Shown in pieces: positions 45,841 to 55,117 of a DNA stretch of 64,000 nucleotides. Within the stretch, counting starts at the first letter, position 1. Every line of letters starts with the position of its first letter. A program made the position numbers and the translations under genes. The notes under the pieces are model-generated. The model worked only from the letters and a program-made list of their open reading frames with translations, searched no databases and was not told the DNA's origin. The DNA is from Limnothrix sp. CACIAM 69d (GTDB taxonomy: Bacteria; Cyanobacteriota; Cyanobacteriia; CACIAM-69d). The stretch is from NCBI GenBank assembly GCA_001913845.2, contig MKGP02000047.1, positions 1-64,000 of the forward strand, given 5' to 3'.

Positions 45841-45866
45841 ATTATTTCTCAAGGACTGGAAATAAT
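45841..45866. promoter_or_regulatory. Inverted repeat, candidate operator
   Basis: ATTATTTC and GAAATAAT are separated by ten bases. The pair contains a T-N11-A half-pattern as expected for LysR-type sites and lies about 130 bases upstream of ccmK. Confidence 0.4.
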
Positions 45867-45876
45867 GCGCACGATA

Positions 45877-45906
45877 AAGTGCGGGTTTTCATCAAAAAAC
45901 CCACTT
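45877..45906. promoter_or_regulatory. Hairpin upstream of ccmK
   Basis: AAGTGCGGGTTTT pairs with AAAACCCACTT, with one bulged base and a short loop (CATCAA). On the minus strand the right arm contributes a GGGTTTTTT run. It may be a terminator or attenuator-like leader, or simply an operator. Confidence 0.4.
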
Positions 45907-46511
45907 AATCCACGATTCCTCCGCAGAGTAGCGTTGACGAACTTCCCAAGCCTAGATACGGCTCCCTACGCATTAGGCTACAGGGTGACGCACCTAAGGC
46001 AATTCGCCCCGCAACGATTTGTTACGGATTGCTACCTGGGCAGGAATTAACGCTTTGCTAACTAGTTTGCCTATTCCCTAGTGTAGTGAAAAGCGTCCCC
46101 AATCAGCTTTTTTAATCTCAATCGTTTTGATAACTTGCGGTTAAGCCCCCGTTCGCTTATCAGAAAATCAGGAAAATTAATCCCCCCGCAAAGGAATTGC
46201 AAAGTTGATCTCGAATGATCAAAAACATTGGATCATCGTCTTCAACGGCCTAAATACCCGATCGCCCCGGGCGCGATTCCCTTGGCAGTGGCACGAACCC
46301 AGCCACCGGGGATGCGAAACTGAGGATCGCAGAGGATCAAAACCGATCCAATCACTTGCTAGGCTTAACGATGGCCGGCCAACTCGCCGTCCGTTTCGCG
46401 TCTGATTGTTTTTAGCTCTATTCCTGGCTATTGCTGGCTGTTTCGCCTGATTGCGCCTTTTTGCGCCCTTTTAAATTTTCCTGTTCACTCTTACCTTGAG
46501 CGCGATCGCCC

Positions 46512-48383
46512 ATGACCGCCTTACCCCCTCTGACTCAATGGCTGGTGCAAACCGTCTGGCTTGTGCCGGCCTATGGCTTGATTGGGGCGTTGATGACCCT
46601 GCCTTGGGCCACGGGAACCATCCGCCGCACGGGGCCCCGGCCCGCCGCCTACATCAACCTATTGATGACGATTTTGGCCGCCATCCACGGCGGTTGGCTA
46701 TTTCGGGAATTTTGGGGTCAGGAGGCGCAATACCTCAGCTTCAATTGGCTGGAGGTGGCGGATTTTAAGCTCTCCTTTGTCTTGGAGGTTTCTCCGGTCA
46801 GTTTGGGGGCCATGGAGCTGGTCACGGGGCTGAGTTTGGTGGCGCAGGTCTACTCTCTGGGTTACTTGGAAAAAGACTGGGGCTTGGCGCGGTTCTTCGC
46901 CATGATGGGCTTTTTTGAAGGGGCCATGAGCGGTTTAGCAATCAGCGATTCGTTGCTGTTGAGCTATTGCCTGCTGGAGATGCTGACCCTTTCCACCTAC
47001 CTGATCGTGGGCTATTGGTACGCACAACCCTTGGCCGTTACGGGGGCCCGGGATGCTTTTTTGACCAAGCGGGTGGGGGATATTTTGCTGCTGATGGGGA
47101 CGTTGGCCCTTTCAACCCTCAGCGGCAGTTTGAACTTTTCGGATTTGGCCGATTGGGCCCAAACAGCCCAGTTAACGGACTGGCAGGCGGGTTTGCTGGC
47201 GATCGCCCTCATTGCGGGGCCCACGGGCAAATGTGCCCAGTTTCCGCTGCACCTGTGGCTGGACGAAGCCATGGAAGGGCCCAATCCAGCTTCCCTGATG
47301 CGGAATTCGATCGTGGTGGCCTGTGGAGCCTATGTGCTGATTAAGCTGGCTCCGGTGTTGGCCCTGTCGCCCTTGGGGTCAGCGATTCCCATTGCCTTGG
47401 GAACCATGACGGCGATCGGGGCCTCGTTGGTGGGAATTGCCCAAATTGACCTGAAGCGGGCCCTGTCCCACACCACCAGCGCCTATCTGGGGTTGGTGTT
47501 CATTGCGGTGGGGCTGCAACAAACGGATGTGGCGTTGCTGTTGCTGCTGACCCATGCGATCGCGAAGGCGGCCCTGTTTACCAGCATTGGCGGTGTCATT
47601 CTGAACACCAGCACCCAGGACATGACCCAAATGGGCGGTTTATGGTCAAAAATGCCCGTTTCTACTATGGCTTTTGTGGCTGGTTCCATGGGGATGGTCG
47701 CCCTGTTGCCCTTGGGATCCTTTTGGGCCATGGAGCGGTGGCTCAGCGAGCCAGCCATGCCCAGTTGGTCGATCGCGGTGGTCTTGCTGGTGAATGGTTT
47801 GACGGCGCTGAATTTGGCCCGGGTGTTTGGGCTGGTGTTTGGCGGCTCCACACAACCCAAAACTCGCCGGGCCCCGGAGGTGGGCTGGACGATGGCCGTG
47901 CCGATCGTGTCCTCAATTATCCTGACCCTGCTGGTTCCCTTGATGCTGGAGCAGTGGCAACTGCTGTTAACCCGGGTGGGAATGCTGCAATTTCCGATCA
48001 CAGAAACGATCGCCCTGGTGACTTCGGCGGCCCTCGGCGCGGCGATCGGAATTGCCATCTATAGCTTTGGGGCAGTGGCGCGGCCGGTGCAGTTGCCGGT
48101 TCCAGCCCTGCAAGACCTGTTGGCCTATGACTTTTATATCGATCGAATTTATCGAATCACCATTGCCCTCGTGGTTGGGGCGGCGGCCCGGTTCACGGCC
48201 TGGGTCGATCGTTACATCATTGACGGCTTGGTGAACTTGGTCGGGGTGGCGGCCCTGTTTGGCGGCGAAGGCTTGAAATACAGCACCTCCGGCCAATCCC
48301 AAGGCTATGTGCTGGTGGTGCTGATCAGCGTCAGCATGATGGTGGTTTTGGCTGGATGGTCCTTGGCGCAACTGTGGTTCTAG
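46512..48383 (+). CDS. ndhF4: NAD(P)H dehydrogenase subunit NdhF (CO2-uptake type)
   Basis: A 623-residue antiporter-like membrane subunit of the NDH-1 complex. It contains ARFFAMMGFFEGAMSGLAISDSLLLSY, the core GPTGKCAQFPLHLWLDEAMEGPNPASLM and LKRALSHTTSAYLGLVF, with the Lys/Glu residues of proton channels. A long C-terminal amphipathic segment (VDRYIIDGLVNLVGVAALFGGEGL) follows. Its pairing with ndhD and a Cup protein marks the CO2-uptake subtypes NdhF3/F4. I favour F4 because the Cup protein is the short type and no CupS is present, but the paralogue number is inference. Confidence 0.9.
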   Translation: MTALPPLTQWLVQTVWLVPAYGLIGALMTLPWATGTIRRTGPRPAAYINLLMTILAAIHGGWLFREFWGQEAQYLSFNWLEVADFKLSFVLEVSPVSLGAMELVTGLSLVAQVYSLGYLEKDWGLARFFAMMGFFEGAMSGLAISDSLLLSYCLLEMLTLSTYLIVGYWYAQPLAVTGARDAFLTKRVGDILLLMGTLALSTLSGSLNFSDLADWAQTAQLTDWQAGLLAIALIAGPTGKCAQFPLHLWLDEAMEGPNPASLMRNSIVVACGAYVLIKLAPVLALSPLGSAIPIALGTMTAIGASLVGIAQIDLKRALSHTTSAYLGLVFIAVGLQQTDVALLLLLTHAIAKAALFTSIGGVILNTSTQDMTQMGGLWSKMPVSTMAFVAGSMGMVALLPLGSFWAMERWLSEPAMPSWSIAVVLLVNGLTALNLARVFGLVFGGSTQPKTRRAPEVGWTMAVPIVSSIILTLLVPLMLEQWQLLLTRVGMLQFPITETIALVTSAALGAAIGIAIYSFGAVARPVQLPVPALQDLLAYDFYIDRIYRITIALVVGAAARFTAWVDRYIIDGLVNLVGVAALFGGEGLKYSTSGQSQGYVLVVLISVSMMVVLAGWSLAQLWF

Positions 48384-48479
48384 CAACCAAGCGCCAAGGG
48401 GAAATCAGGGAAATAACAGGCAAAGAGACGGCTGCATGATCAACGGCCGCGTGATTGCTGAGACAAAGAGGAAAAAACT

Positions 48480-49994
48480 GTGCTGCTGAGTTTGTTGGTT
48501 TGGATTCCCATTGTCGGGGCGATCGCGATCGCCCTTTGGCCCGGCGAAGTCAACGCCACCCAGGCCCGCCAAGCGGCCATCTTGAACTGGATTGGCCTCA
48601 CGATCATTACCGGCGTGATTGTGACCCAGTTTGACCCCAGCACCGATCGCCTAGCCCTGATCGAATCCTTCCCCTGGATCGATCGACTCGGCCTCAGCTA
48701 CAGCCTCGCCATTGATGGCCTGTCCTTCCCGCTGGTGGTGCTCAACACCTTGCTGGTCGGCATCGCCATCTTCAGCACCAACGAAGCCATCAACCGCCCC
48801 CGGTTTTACTACAGCCTGCTGTTGTTGCTTACCAGCGGTGTCTATGGAGCCTTTCTCGCCCAAGACCTGTTGCTGTTCTTCCTGTTCTATGAACTAGAAC
48901 TCATCCCCCTCTACTTCCTGATTGCCATTTGGGGCGGGGCCCGGCGCGGCTATGCGGCCACCAAATTTTTGATCTACACGGCCGTTTCTGGAATTTTGAT
49001 CCTGGCCGCCTTCCTAGGATTAGCCAGCGCCGCCGGTTTCAGCACCTTTGGCTATGAACCCCTGCGGGAATTTGCGATCGCCCAAGCCACCGCCCCCGAC
49101 TCCCTCTTGCCCGCCGCTTCTCAACTCCTGCTGTTGGCGCTGCTCGTGGTGGGCTTTGGCATCAAAATTCCCCTGGTTCCTCTGCACACCTGGCTGCCCG
49201 ATGCCCACGTGGAAGCCTCCACGCCCATCTCCGTTCTACTGGCCGGCGTGCTGCTGAAACTGGGAACCTATGGCCTAATCCGGTTTGGGTTGGGCATGTT
49301 CCCCGAAGCCTGGAACCAAATTGCACCTTGGATGGCCGCCTGGGCCGTAGTGAGCGTGCTCTATGGCTCCTTTGCCGCCATTTCCGAAGGCATCGCCAAT
49401 GGGGACATGAAACGCCTGGTCGCCTACAGTTCCGTGGGGCACATGGGCTTTATTTTGCTGGCGACGGCGGCGGCCACCCCCGTCAGCCTCATGGGTGCAG
49501 AGTTTCAGATGGTGGCCCATGGCTTGATTTCTGGCCTGTTGTTTCTGCTGGTGGGGATTGTTTATAAAAAGGTGGGCACTCGCCAACTGAGCGCCCTCAG
49601 CGGGTTGTTTAATCCCCAACGGGGTTTGCCGGTGGTGGGGTCGCTGATGGTGTTGGGGGTAATGGCCAGCAGTGGCATTCCCGGAATGGCGGGCTTCATT
49701 GCGGAGTTTTTGATCTTCCGAGGCAGCTTCCCCACCTATCCGATCTATACCTTGCTTTGCATGGTTGGCACGGGGCTAACGGCGGTTTATTTTCTGATTT
49801 TGCTGAATCAGTCATTTTTTGGGCGGCTGACGGAGCGGGTGGCCAATTTACCTTCGGTGAGTTGGCTCGATCGGGCCCCGGCCATTGCCTTAGCTGTCCC
49901 GATCGCCCTGTTTGGTTTGCAACCCAGTTGGCTAGCCTACTGGAGCGAGCCAGTCACCACCGCGATCGCCCTAGCGGCCCATCACAGCCCCTAA
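48480..49994 (+). CDS. ndhD4: NAD(P)H dehydrogenase subunit NdhD (CO2-uptake type)
   Basis: A 504-residue proton-pumping subunit. Signature regions are LLFFLFYELELIPLYFLIAIWGG, the PLVPLHTWLPDAHVEASTPISVLLAGVLLKLGTYG motif, DMKRLVAYSSVGHMGFIL and GMAGFIAEFLIFRG. The start is a GTG with GAGGA eight bases upstream; there is no suitable ATG. It begins 96 bases after ndhF. Same paralogue caveat as for ndhF. Confidence 0.9.
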   Translation: MLLSLLVWIPIVGAIAIALWPGEVNATQARQAAILNWIGLTIITGVIVTQFDPSTDRLALIESFPWIDRLGLSYSLAIDGLSFPLVVLNTLLVGIAIFSTNEAINRPRFYYSLLLLLTSGVYGAFLAQDLLLFFLFYELELIPLYFLIAIWGGARRGYAATKFLIYTAVSGILILAAFLGLASAAGFSTFGYEPLREFAIAQATAPDSLLPAASQLLLLALLVVGFGIKIPLVPLHTWLPDAHVEASTPISVLLAGVLLKLGTYGLIRFGLGMFPEAWNQIAPWMAAWAVVSVLYGSFAAISEGIANGDMKRLVAYSSVGHMGFILLATAAATPVSLMGAEFQMVAHGLISGLLFLLVGIVYKKVGTRQLSALSGLFNPQRGLPVVGSLMVLGVMASSGIPGMAGFIAEFLIFRGSFPTYPIYTLLCMVGTGLTAVYFLILLNQSFFGRLTERVANLPSVSWLDRAPAIALAVPIALFGLQPSWLAYWSEPVTTAIALAAHHSP

Positions 49995-50348
49995 GTAATC
50001 ACCGCTCTGGTTTTTTTGCCACCCGATCACCCCGGTCATCACTCCGCGATCGGGCACGAACATCGCCAACCGCAGGCCGATTCTGATTGCTCCTTTGGCA
50101 TCCTCATATAATCAGATTGCTAGAGGATGTCTGGGCTAGTGACTTGGGGTACTTGCCAAGCACTAGTCGTGATCGTGGGGGCAAGGGGCTTAAGCCCCTT
50201 GTCTTTGTCGGTTGGTGAGACCCGGAAGGTAACAGTTTTAGCTTTTCAGACATCCTCTTAGAATTGCCAGCTCCCAAGCCACGAATTCAAGCCACGAATT
50301 CAAACTGGGAATTTCAATACCCTTGCCCCAGCTTAAGGTTTTTAACCC
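49995..50348. other. Gap between ndhD and the cup gene
   Basis: About 350 bases whose centre is a complete MITE-like element (copy D). The remaining DNA has no gene. The 88 bases between the element and the cup start could hold a promoter for cup. Confidence 0.6.
50121..50260. mobile_element. MITE-like repeat, copy D (complete)
   Basis: The best-preserved copy, 140 bases. The left end TAGAGGATGTCTG (50121) and right end CAGACATCCTCTTA (ending 50260) are inverted repeats of 12 bases flanked by TA. The central palindrome CAAGGGGCTTAAGCCCCTTG lies at 50182-50201 with GTGGGGG before it. It has no coding capacity. It interrupts the ndhF-ndhD-cup cluster. Confidence 0.8.
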
Positions 50349-51473
50349 ATGCTCTCTATGACTGCCACCCATCCCCTGAACAGCACGATCGAGCAGCTCT
50401 TGCAAGGGGAAGCACTGCTGAAAGACAGCCCCAGCAATGTGCTGGAAGTGGTGGGCATTTTGCATAGCTACGGCATTATTTTAGATGCCTATTCTAATAA
50501 CCTAAACTATATTGCTCTGCATCAATTTTTGCGATTTTTCCCGTTCTTTAAATATTTTAACGGTGAGATTTCGCTGCCAAAGTTGCTGAAACATTGGCAG
50601 CACGATCGGATCAATTTTGAATATGCCGAATATTGCATGAAAGCCATGTTTTGGCATGGGGGCGGCCGCTACGATAGCTATTTGGATTCACCGGAATTTG
50701 TTGCCCTCGCCAAAAAAGCGATTCGGGCCCGATTTGCCAAAAACCCGATCGTCCTGGGCATGGATCAGCTCTTTCCTGAGTTTTTGCTAGAGCAAGTGCG
50801 GCAATTAGCCTATTACCGAGCCTTGGGGCAATTTTGGCGAATCATGAGCGACATGTTCATGAGCCTTTCAGATCAGTACGATCGCCGCAAAATCACCACC
50901 ATTCCCCAAGTGGTTCAACATATCCAAGATGGCCTGGTGGCGGGGGCCAATTCCCCCATTGAATATGCCGTGGAATTGGGCGGGATGACCTATGACATTG
51001 TGCCCCGATCGGCCAAGATGACCTTCCTGATGGATGCGGCTGTGCCCTACGTGGAGGCGGTCTTTTTCCGGGGAACCCCCTTCAGTGGCACGATTTCCTA
51101 CAATGCCCAAGCGGCCCGCATTCCCACCGAACAGGGAGATTTTGCCTATGGTGCGCTCTACGCTGACCCATTGCCCGTGGGCGGCGCAGGCATTCCGCCG
51201 ACCCTCCTGATGCAGGACATGCGGCATTTTGTGCCCGATTATTTGCACCAATTCTATGAAAATAGCCTGCGCCATGAAGACGATTTATTGGTGAAAATTT
51301 GCCAATCATTTCAAAAGTCCATGTATTGTGTCACCACGGCGGCCCTACGTGGCTTGGCTCCCCATCCCCTGGAGTCGGTTGACCCGGCCCATCAATCGGC
51401 TAATATTGCCTACTTGAATGGTTGGATGGATCGGTTTATTTCGTCGCAGCTTGGCAATGTGAACCGTGATTAG
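50349..51473 (+). CDS. cupB: CO2 hydration protein (CupB/ChpX type)
   Basis: Peripheral subunit of the NDH-1 CO2-uptake complex thought to catalyse CO2 hydration at a zinc site. Conserved features are DSPSNVLEVVGILHSYGIILDAYSNNL with Tyr41, FKYFNGEISL, NFEYAEYCMKAMFWHGGGR with Cys96, His103 and Arg107 as plausible metal-site residues, and the long DPLPVGGAGIPPTLLMQDMRHFVPDYL block. 374 residues is the length of CupB/ChpX; CupA/ChpY proteins are longer. The ATG at 50349 is used; one three codons later is possible. Confidence 0.85.
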   Translation: MLSMTATHPLNSTIEQLLQGEALLKDSPSNVLEVVGILHSYGIILDAYSNNLNYIALHQFLRFFPFFKYFNGEISLPKLLKHWQHDRINFEYAEYCMKAMFWHGGGRYDSYLDSPEFVALAKKAIRARFAKNPIVLGMDQLFPEFLLEQVRQLAYYRALGQFWRIMSDMFMSLSDQYDRRKITTIPQVVQHIQDGLVAGANSPIEYAVELGGMTYDIVPRSAKMTFLMDAAVPYVEAVFFRGTPFSGTISYNAQAARIPTEQGDFAYGALYADPLPVGGAGIPPTLLMQDMRHFVPDYLHQFYENSLRHEDDLLVKICQSFQKSMYCVTTAALRGLAPHPLESVDPAHQSANIAYLNGWMDRFISSQLGNVNRD

Positions 51474-51518
51474 GCATCAAATTCATCTGATAATTGATCC
51501 ATTCATCTACCCGTCAAT

Positions 51519-51917
51519 ATGTCAGTTGATATGACCCTCAATTCTGTGGAAACACGCCAGGCGATCGACGATGAATTATCCCAACGGCCTTTAGACCTTG
51601 ACCCGGCTGGCTATTTCGTGATCTACCTCGATCGGGAACAGGCCTTAATTTGCGCCAAACACTACAGCACCGTGATTAACGATCGGGGCTTGGCCACGGA
51701 TCCGGTCACCGGCAAGGTGATTCCGGCGAAGGGTTCTGTTCCGCGCACGGCCGAGGCCCTCTATACCGGACGCACCGCCAAGGAACTCTGTGTGAAATTG
51801 CTCGAACAAACCCAGCCGATACCGGTTTCAATGCTGGATCATGCGGCTTATTTAGGCCGAGAGTTCATGCGTGCAGAACAGGCTTTGGCCACCGGTGCGG
51901 AATATATTCAAGACTAA
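51519..51917 (+). CDS. DUF4346 family protein behind cup
   Basis: A 132-residue soluble protein matching, as far as I can recall it, the DUF4346 family of cyanobacteria. The core is LDPAGYFVIYLDREQALICAKHYSTVIND, followed by ATDPVTGKVIPAKG, PRTAEALYTGRTAKELCVKLLE and LDHAAYLGREFMRAEQAL. There are no membrane segments. It has two Cys, in ALICAKH and KELCVKL. Function unknown. It starts 45 bases after the cup stop on the same strand, suggesting a role connected with CO2 uptake; that link is inference from position. Confidence 0.8.
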   Translation: MSVDMTLNSVETRQAIDDELSQRPLDLDPAGYFVIYLDREQALICAKHYSTVINDRGLATDPVTGKVIPAKGSVPRTAEALYTGRTAKELCVKLLEQTQPIPVSMLDHAAYLGREFMRAEQALATGAEYIQD

Positions 51918-54336
51918 GACCAAGGCCCTGGCAGCGGCCTGGCGCAGCGCCCGAACACGACATCCTCAGGGGTGGTGGTTGGCGGCGCTGTTGTATGGTC
52001 TGCTGGGGGTTTTGATTTTGGGGCCCCAGCCCTGGCTCCCGGTGGTGGGGGCAGGGGACACGGATCTCTGGGAAGCGATGGGATTTTATGTGCGGGAGCA
52101 TTGGCACTGGTGGCCCCTGCCGCATATCGATTTGGTCAGCGATCGGGCGTTTTATCCCTACGGGGGGCAAGTGGCTCTCCAGGCCTGGGGTCTGGAGCGG
52201 GATTTATTCTATGCCTTGCTCTTCAGCCTGGGCGGAGCGGGCCCTTGGCTAAAACTATATTTTCTGCTGTCGGTGGCGATCGCCCTCTTTGGCATCGCGC
52301 GGATTTTGCAGCCGGACTTTGGGGAACGGCGGGCAATTTTGACGGCGATCGGGGCGGTGTTTTTGAACATCTATGCCCTGATTTGTAAGTTTCCGTTCCA
52401 TAGCAACATGGCGATCGTCCATTGGCTGGGCCTGAGCCTGGCCACGGATTTTGTGTTGGTGTGGCGATTTGTGCGGGGCCGGGCGATCGGGCGGGCTTGG
52501 TGGCTGGGGCGCGTGGCGTTGGTGCTCCTCAGTTTGGGCCAAGACTTGGGCTATGTGGCGGGGTTTGGGCTGCTGTCGCTGGTGCTGTCGGGGGGATGGA
52601 TGTTGGCGGTGAGGTGGTGGCGGTGGCGAACCCCAGCAATTGAGCGGGCTGCCGATGCCAACCAAGGCGAAAAGAACCCAGATTGGCAGCTCCGGCTTGG
52701 CTATTGGATTTATGGCTGGCCGCCCTTCCGCCCGATCGAGTGGGGATTGATCGCCCTGATCATTTGGGCCGCTTGGTTATATCTGCTGCCGGTGATTCCC
52801 ATCGTGCAGTTAGCCAAGGAATTGGACTGGAGCAACAGCTTCGATCGGGCTTGGTTTGCCCATCCCCTGCGCCTTCTGGCTCCCTATTGGCCCCAAATCA
52901 ACCCGATCGCGGCGGCCGGCTGGTGGCGAGCTGTGCTGCCCAGCCCCTTGGAAACAGACTTTGATGGGGTGGTTGGTTGGGGGCTGTTGCTGGCGGGGGC
53001 GATCGGCTTCTGGCAACGGCGGCGCTGGTGGGCGGCGTTTGTGCCCCTGGGTTTGTTGATGGGCTGTTTAATCGCCTATCGCCCCTGGGATTTACCGATT
53101 TTGCAGTGGTTTCCCTGGTTTTCCTTTAACCGCGTGGCCGGACGGGGTACGGTGGTCTTCCCGATCGCCTTGGCCCTATGCAGCCTGGGTTGGCAGCCGG
53201 ATGCGGGTCGATCGGCCCGATCGCGGCAATGGAACCGCTGGGCCGCCTGGGCCGTGACAGGCATCTGCTTGCTGGATTTGATCGGCGGTTATGGCCTCAA
53301 ACCTCGCGAACAACCCCTAGCCCCCAGCTTTCAGCCTTACATGGCCCTGGTGGCCCAGCAGCCGGGCACGGCTGTTTTGGACTGGCCCTTTTGCGTAACA
53401 GGGGGCAACGGCGTGGGCAGTGGCGATGGCACCTGCCCTTTTTTTGCCCATAATCCCAGCACCCACGCCCTCAGTCGGTTTCACCACAAAGCAACCGTGG
53501 GGCAATACTTGGGGCGATTGCACCCCAGCCAGCTCACCCCCTACCTCGAAGCCGGTTGGCAATATTTGGCCCTGCCCGATCATCCGGATTTAAACCAAAC
53601 CCAACGCCAGCGCCGCTGTTTTCGCAGGGATGAGTGGGAGTTTTTTCGGCGATTCTTTCAATTAGGCGATTTTGCGGGCATTAATCTCTATGTCGATCGC
53701 CTGGCTCGGGGATGTGAGAGAGAGTTTTATGCCCAGTTGGGCCACCCGATCGCCAAAACCACCGTGCCGGGTATGGGGCGTGTGGTGTTTATTCCCAAGC
53801 CAGCCCCCTGGCAAGGCCTCGTTGATTTGGATCAGGCACGACTGTTGCGTTTTTCACCCTTTCTCGACCCAGCCCCCGTCAGCCCGGATCCTGCCAATCG
53901 CGATCGCCTGGATCCGGAAGCCGCCCCCCTGAAAACCGCCGTGCCAGAGCTAGACCTCGTGCAGTTCGGAACCGTGCGCGGTGTGGAAATTCGCAGCGGA
54001 TTGGATCGCAGTCGCCAAGGTCAACGCTGGGGGTTGGCCCCCATGACCGTCCTGGATTTGCAGAGCGATCGGTCTCAAACCCGACAGCTCAAAATCCAAG
54101 CAATAGTGCCTGTGACCAATCAGCGACTCAGCATCTTTTTAGATGATGAACTCCTGTGGCGCAGTGAGCTTTTATCCCGTAACCAAGCCCTGGATTTGAA
54201 CTTACCGATCGCCCTACCGGCCGGCAGGAGTCAGCTATGCTTGGTTTATGAGCAATCCATCATTCTGCGCGATCAAATTCCTGCGGCTGGCAACCGCCCG
54301 ATCGCGCTAACCTTCCAGCATTTAGCAATTGAATAA
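51871..54336 (+). CDS. Large polytopic membrane protein, GT-C glycosyltransferase-like
   Basis: An 821-residue protein with about ten hydrophobic helices in the first 450 residues. The first extramembrane loop has VVGAGDTDLWEAMGFYVREHWHWWP and ends with AFYPYGGQVALQAW. An acidic pair in this loop is where GT-C glycosyltransferases carry their catalytic Asp, but no family assignment is certain. The C-terminal 370 residues are mostly soluble, including two Cys in WPFCVTGGNG and GTCPFF and a beta-rich end. Its start is uncertain: GTG at 51871 overlaps the DUF4346 gene by 47 bases, GTG at 51895 is another option, and the first ATG is 200 bases on. Probably not part of the CO2-uptake machinery. 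Confidence 0.7.
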   Translation: MQNRLWPPVRNIFKTKTKALAAAWRSARTRHPQGWWLAALLYGLLGVLILGPQPWLPVVGAGDTDLWEAMGFYVREHWHWWPLPHIDLVSDRAFYPYGGQVALQAWGLERDLFYALLFSLGGAGPWLKLYFLLSVAIALFGIARILQPDFGERRAILTAIGAVFLNIYALICKFPFHSNMAIVHWLGLSLATDFVLVWRFVRGRAIGRAWWLGRVALVLLSLGQDLGYVAGFGLLSLVLSGGWMLAVRWWRWRTPAIERAADANQGEKNPDWQLRLGYWIYGWPPFRPIEWGLIALIIWAAWLYLLPVIPIVQLAKELDWSNSFDRAWFAHPLRLLAPYWPQINPIAAAGWWRAVLPSPLETDFDGVVGWGLLLAGAIGFWQRRRWWAAFVPLGLLMGCLIAYRPWDLPILQWFPWFSFNRVAGRGTVVFPIALALCSLGWQPDAGRSARSRQWNRWAAWAVTGICLLDLIGGYGLKPREQPLAPSFQPYMALVAQQPGTAVLDWPFCVTGGNGVGSGDGTCPFFAHNPSTHALSRFHHKATVGQYLGRLHPSQLTPYLEAGWQYLALPDHPDLNQTQRQRRCFRRDEWEFFRRFFQLGDFAGINLYVDRLARGCEREFYAQLGHPIAKTTVPGMGRVVFIPKPAPWQGLVDLDQARLLRFSPFLDPAPVSPDPANRDRLDPEAAPLKTAVPELDLVQFGTVRGVEIRSGLDRSRQGQRWGLAPMTVLDLQSDRSQTRQLKIQAIVPVTNQRLSIFLDDELLWRSELLSRNQALDLNLPIALPAGRSQLCLVYEQSIILRDQIPAAGNRPIALTFQHLAIE

Positions 54337-54474
54337 CTGTCAATTCAAGTTACTTAAAATCACAATAATCATCAACCAAAATCACAATCAGCCAGAGTTC
54401 CCAATCATCTTGAATTTCAATGGAATCAAGATTTTAAGCAAGAACCAAAATAGCCAACATCAGGACAGAACTCG

Positions 54475-55095
54475 ATGGTTATAACTCGCGATCGCCTCTT
54501 GACCTTTGAGGACTATCTCAATCATCAAACCGATGACGCAGCCAGTGATGTTCGTTATGAATTTGTGGATGGTGAACTAATTCCCATGAATCCACCCAAA
54601 ATCGAGCACTTTTTGATTGCCAAATTTCTAACCCATTACTTTGAGCAGGCGATTCAGCAGGCTAATCTGCCTTGGCTGGTATTTTCTGAAATCGGAGTCA
54701 GGACGGGATTTCGGCGATCGCGCGTGGTGGATCTATGCGTGGTGCAACGGGAGCAGGTTCAGGAATTAGCGGGGCGATCGGCGGTTTTTGAAACGCCGCC
54801 CTTGCTCGCTGTGGAAATTGTCAGCCTCGATTCGATCGGGCGGGATTACCGCTACAAGCGATCAGAATATGCCGCTGCGGGAATTCCTGAATATTGGATT
54901 GTGGATCCCCTCGACAATCGCTTGACCATTCTGCAATTACAAGAAGGGTTATATGACGAAATTCCCCAAGATCCATCCGGCTTAATTCAGTCGCCTATTC
55001 TTTCAACTATGGGCCAGCAATCGGCCGATCAGCAGCCAGCGATTACGATCGAGCAAATCTGGCAAGCAGCCCATCTGGCTCCAGATCCTGCGTAG
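54475..55095 (+). CDS. Uma2 family (DUF820) putative endonuclease
   Basis: A 206-residue protein of the PD-(D/E)XK-like Uma2 family, expanded in cyanobacteria. The fold markers are LTFEDYLNH, YEFVDGELIPMNPPKIEH, RRSRVVDLCVV with the catalytic Asp, and LLAVEIVSLDS with the Glu. RDYRYKRSEYAAAGIPEYWIVDP completes the core. The physiological role of Uma2 proteins is unclear. A second, only distantly similar member lies 2.2 kb away on the other strand. Confidence 0.88.
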   Translation: MVITRDRLLTFEDYLNHQTDDAASDVRYEFVDGELIPMNPPKIEHFLIAKFLTHYFEQAIQQANLPWLVFSEIGVRTGFRRSRVVDLCVVQREQVQELAGRSAVFETPPLLAVEIVSLDSIGRDYRYKRSEYAAAGIPEYWIVDPLDNRLTILQLQEGLYDEIPQDPSGLIQSPILSTMGQQSADQQPAITIEQIWQAAHLAPDPA

Positions 55096-55117
55096 AGTTT
55101 CCAAGCGATCGCGAGCC

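Larger units (their letters stand above)
45710..46511. promoter_or_regulatory. Shared upstream region of the ccm operon and the ndhF cluster
   Basis: An 800-base gap between divergent inorganic-carbon operons. It contains several inverted repeats: CCTTGG/CCAAGG (45756-45773), GGACGATCGTCC (45772-45783), ATTATTTC/GAAATAAT (45841-45866), and a hairpin of about 30 bases at 45877-45906. LysR-type regulators (CcmR/NdhR, CmpR) control such genes in other cyanobacteria. Which repeat is the operator is not determined here. Confidence 0.6.
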
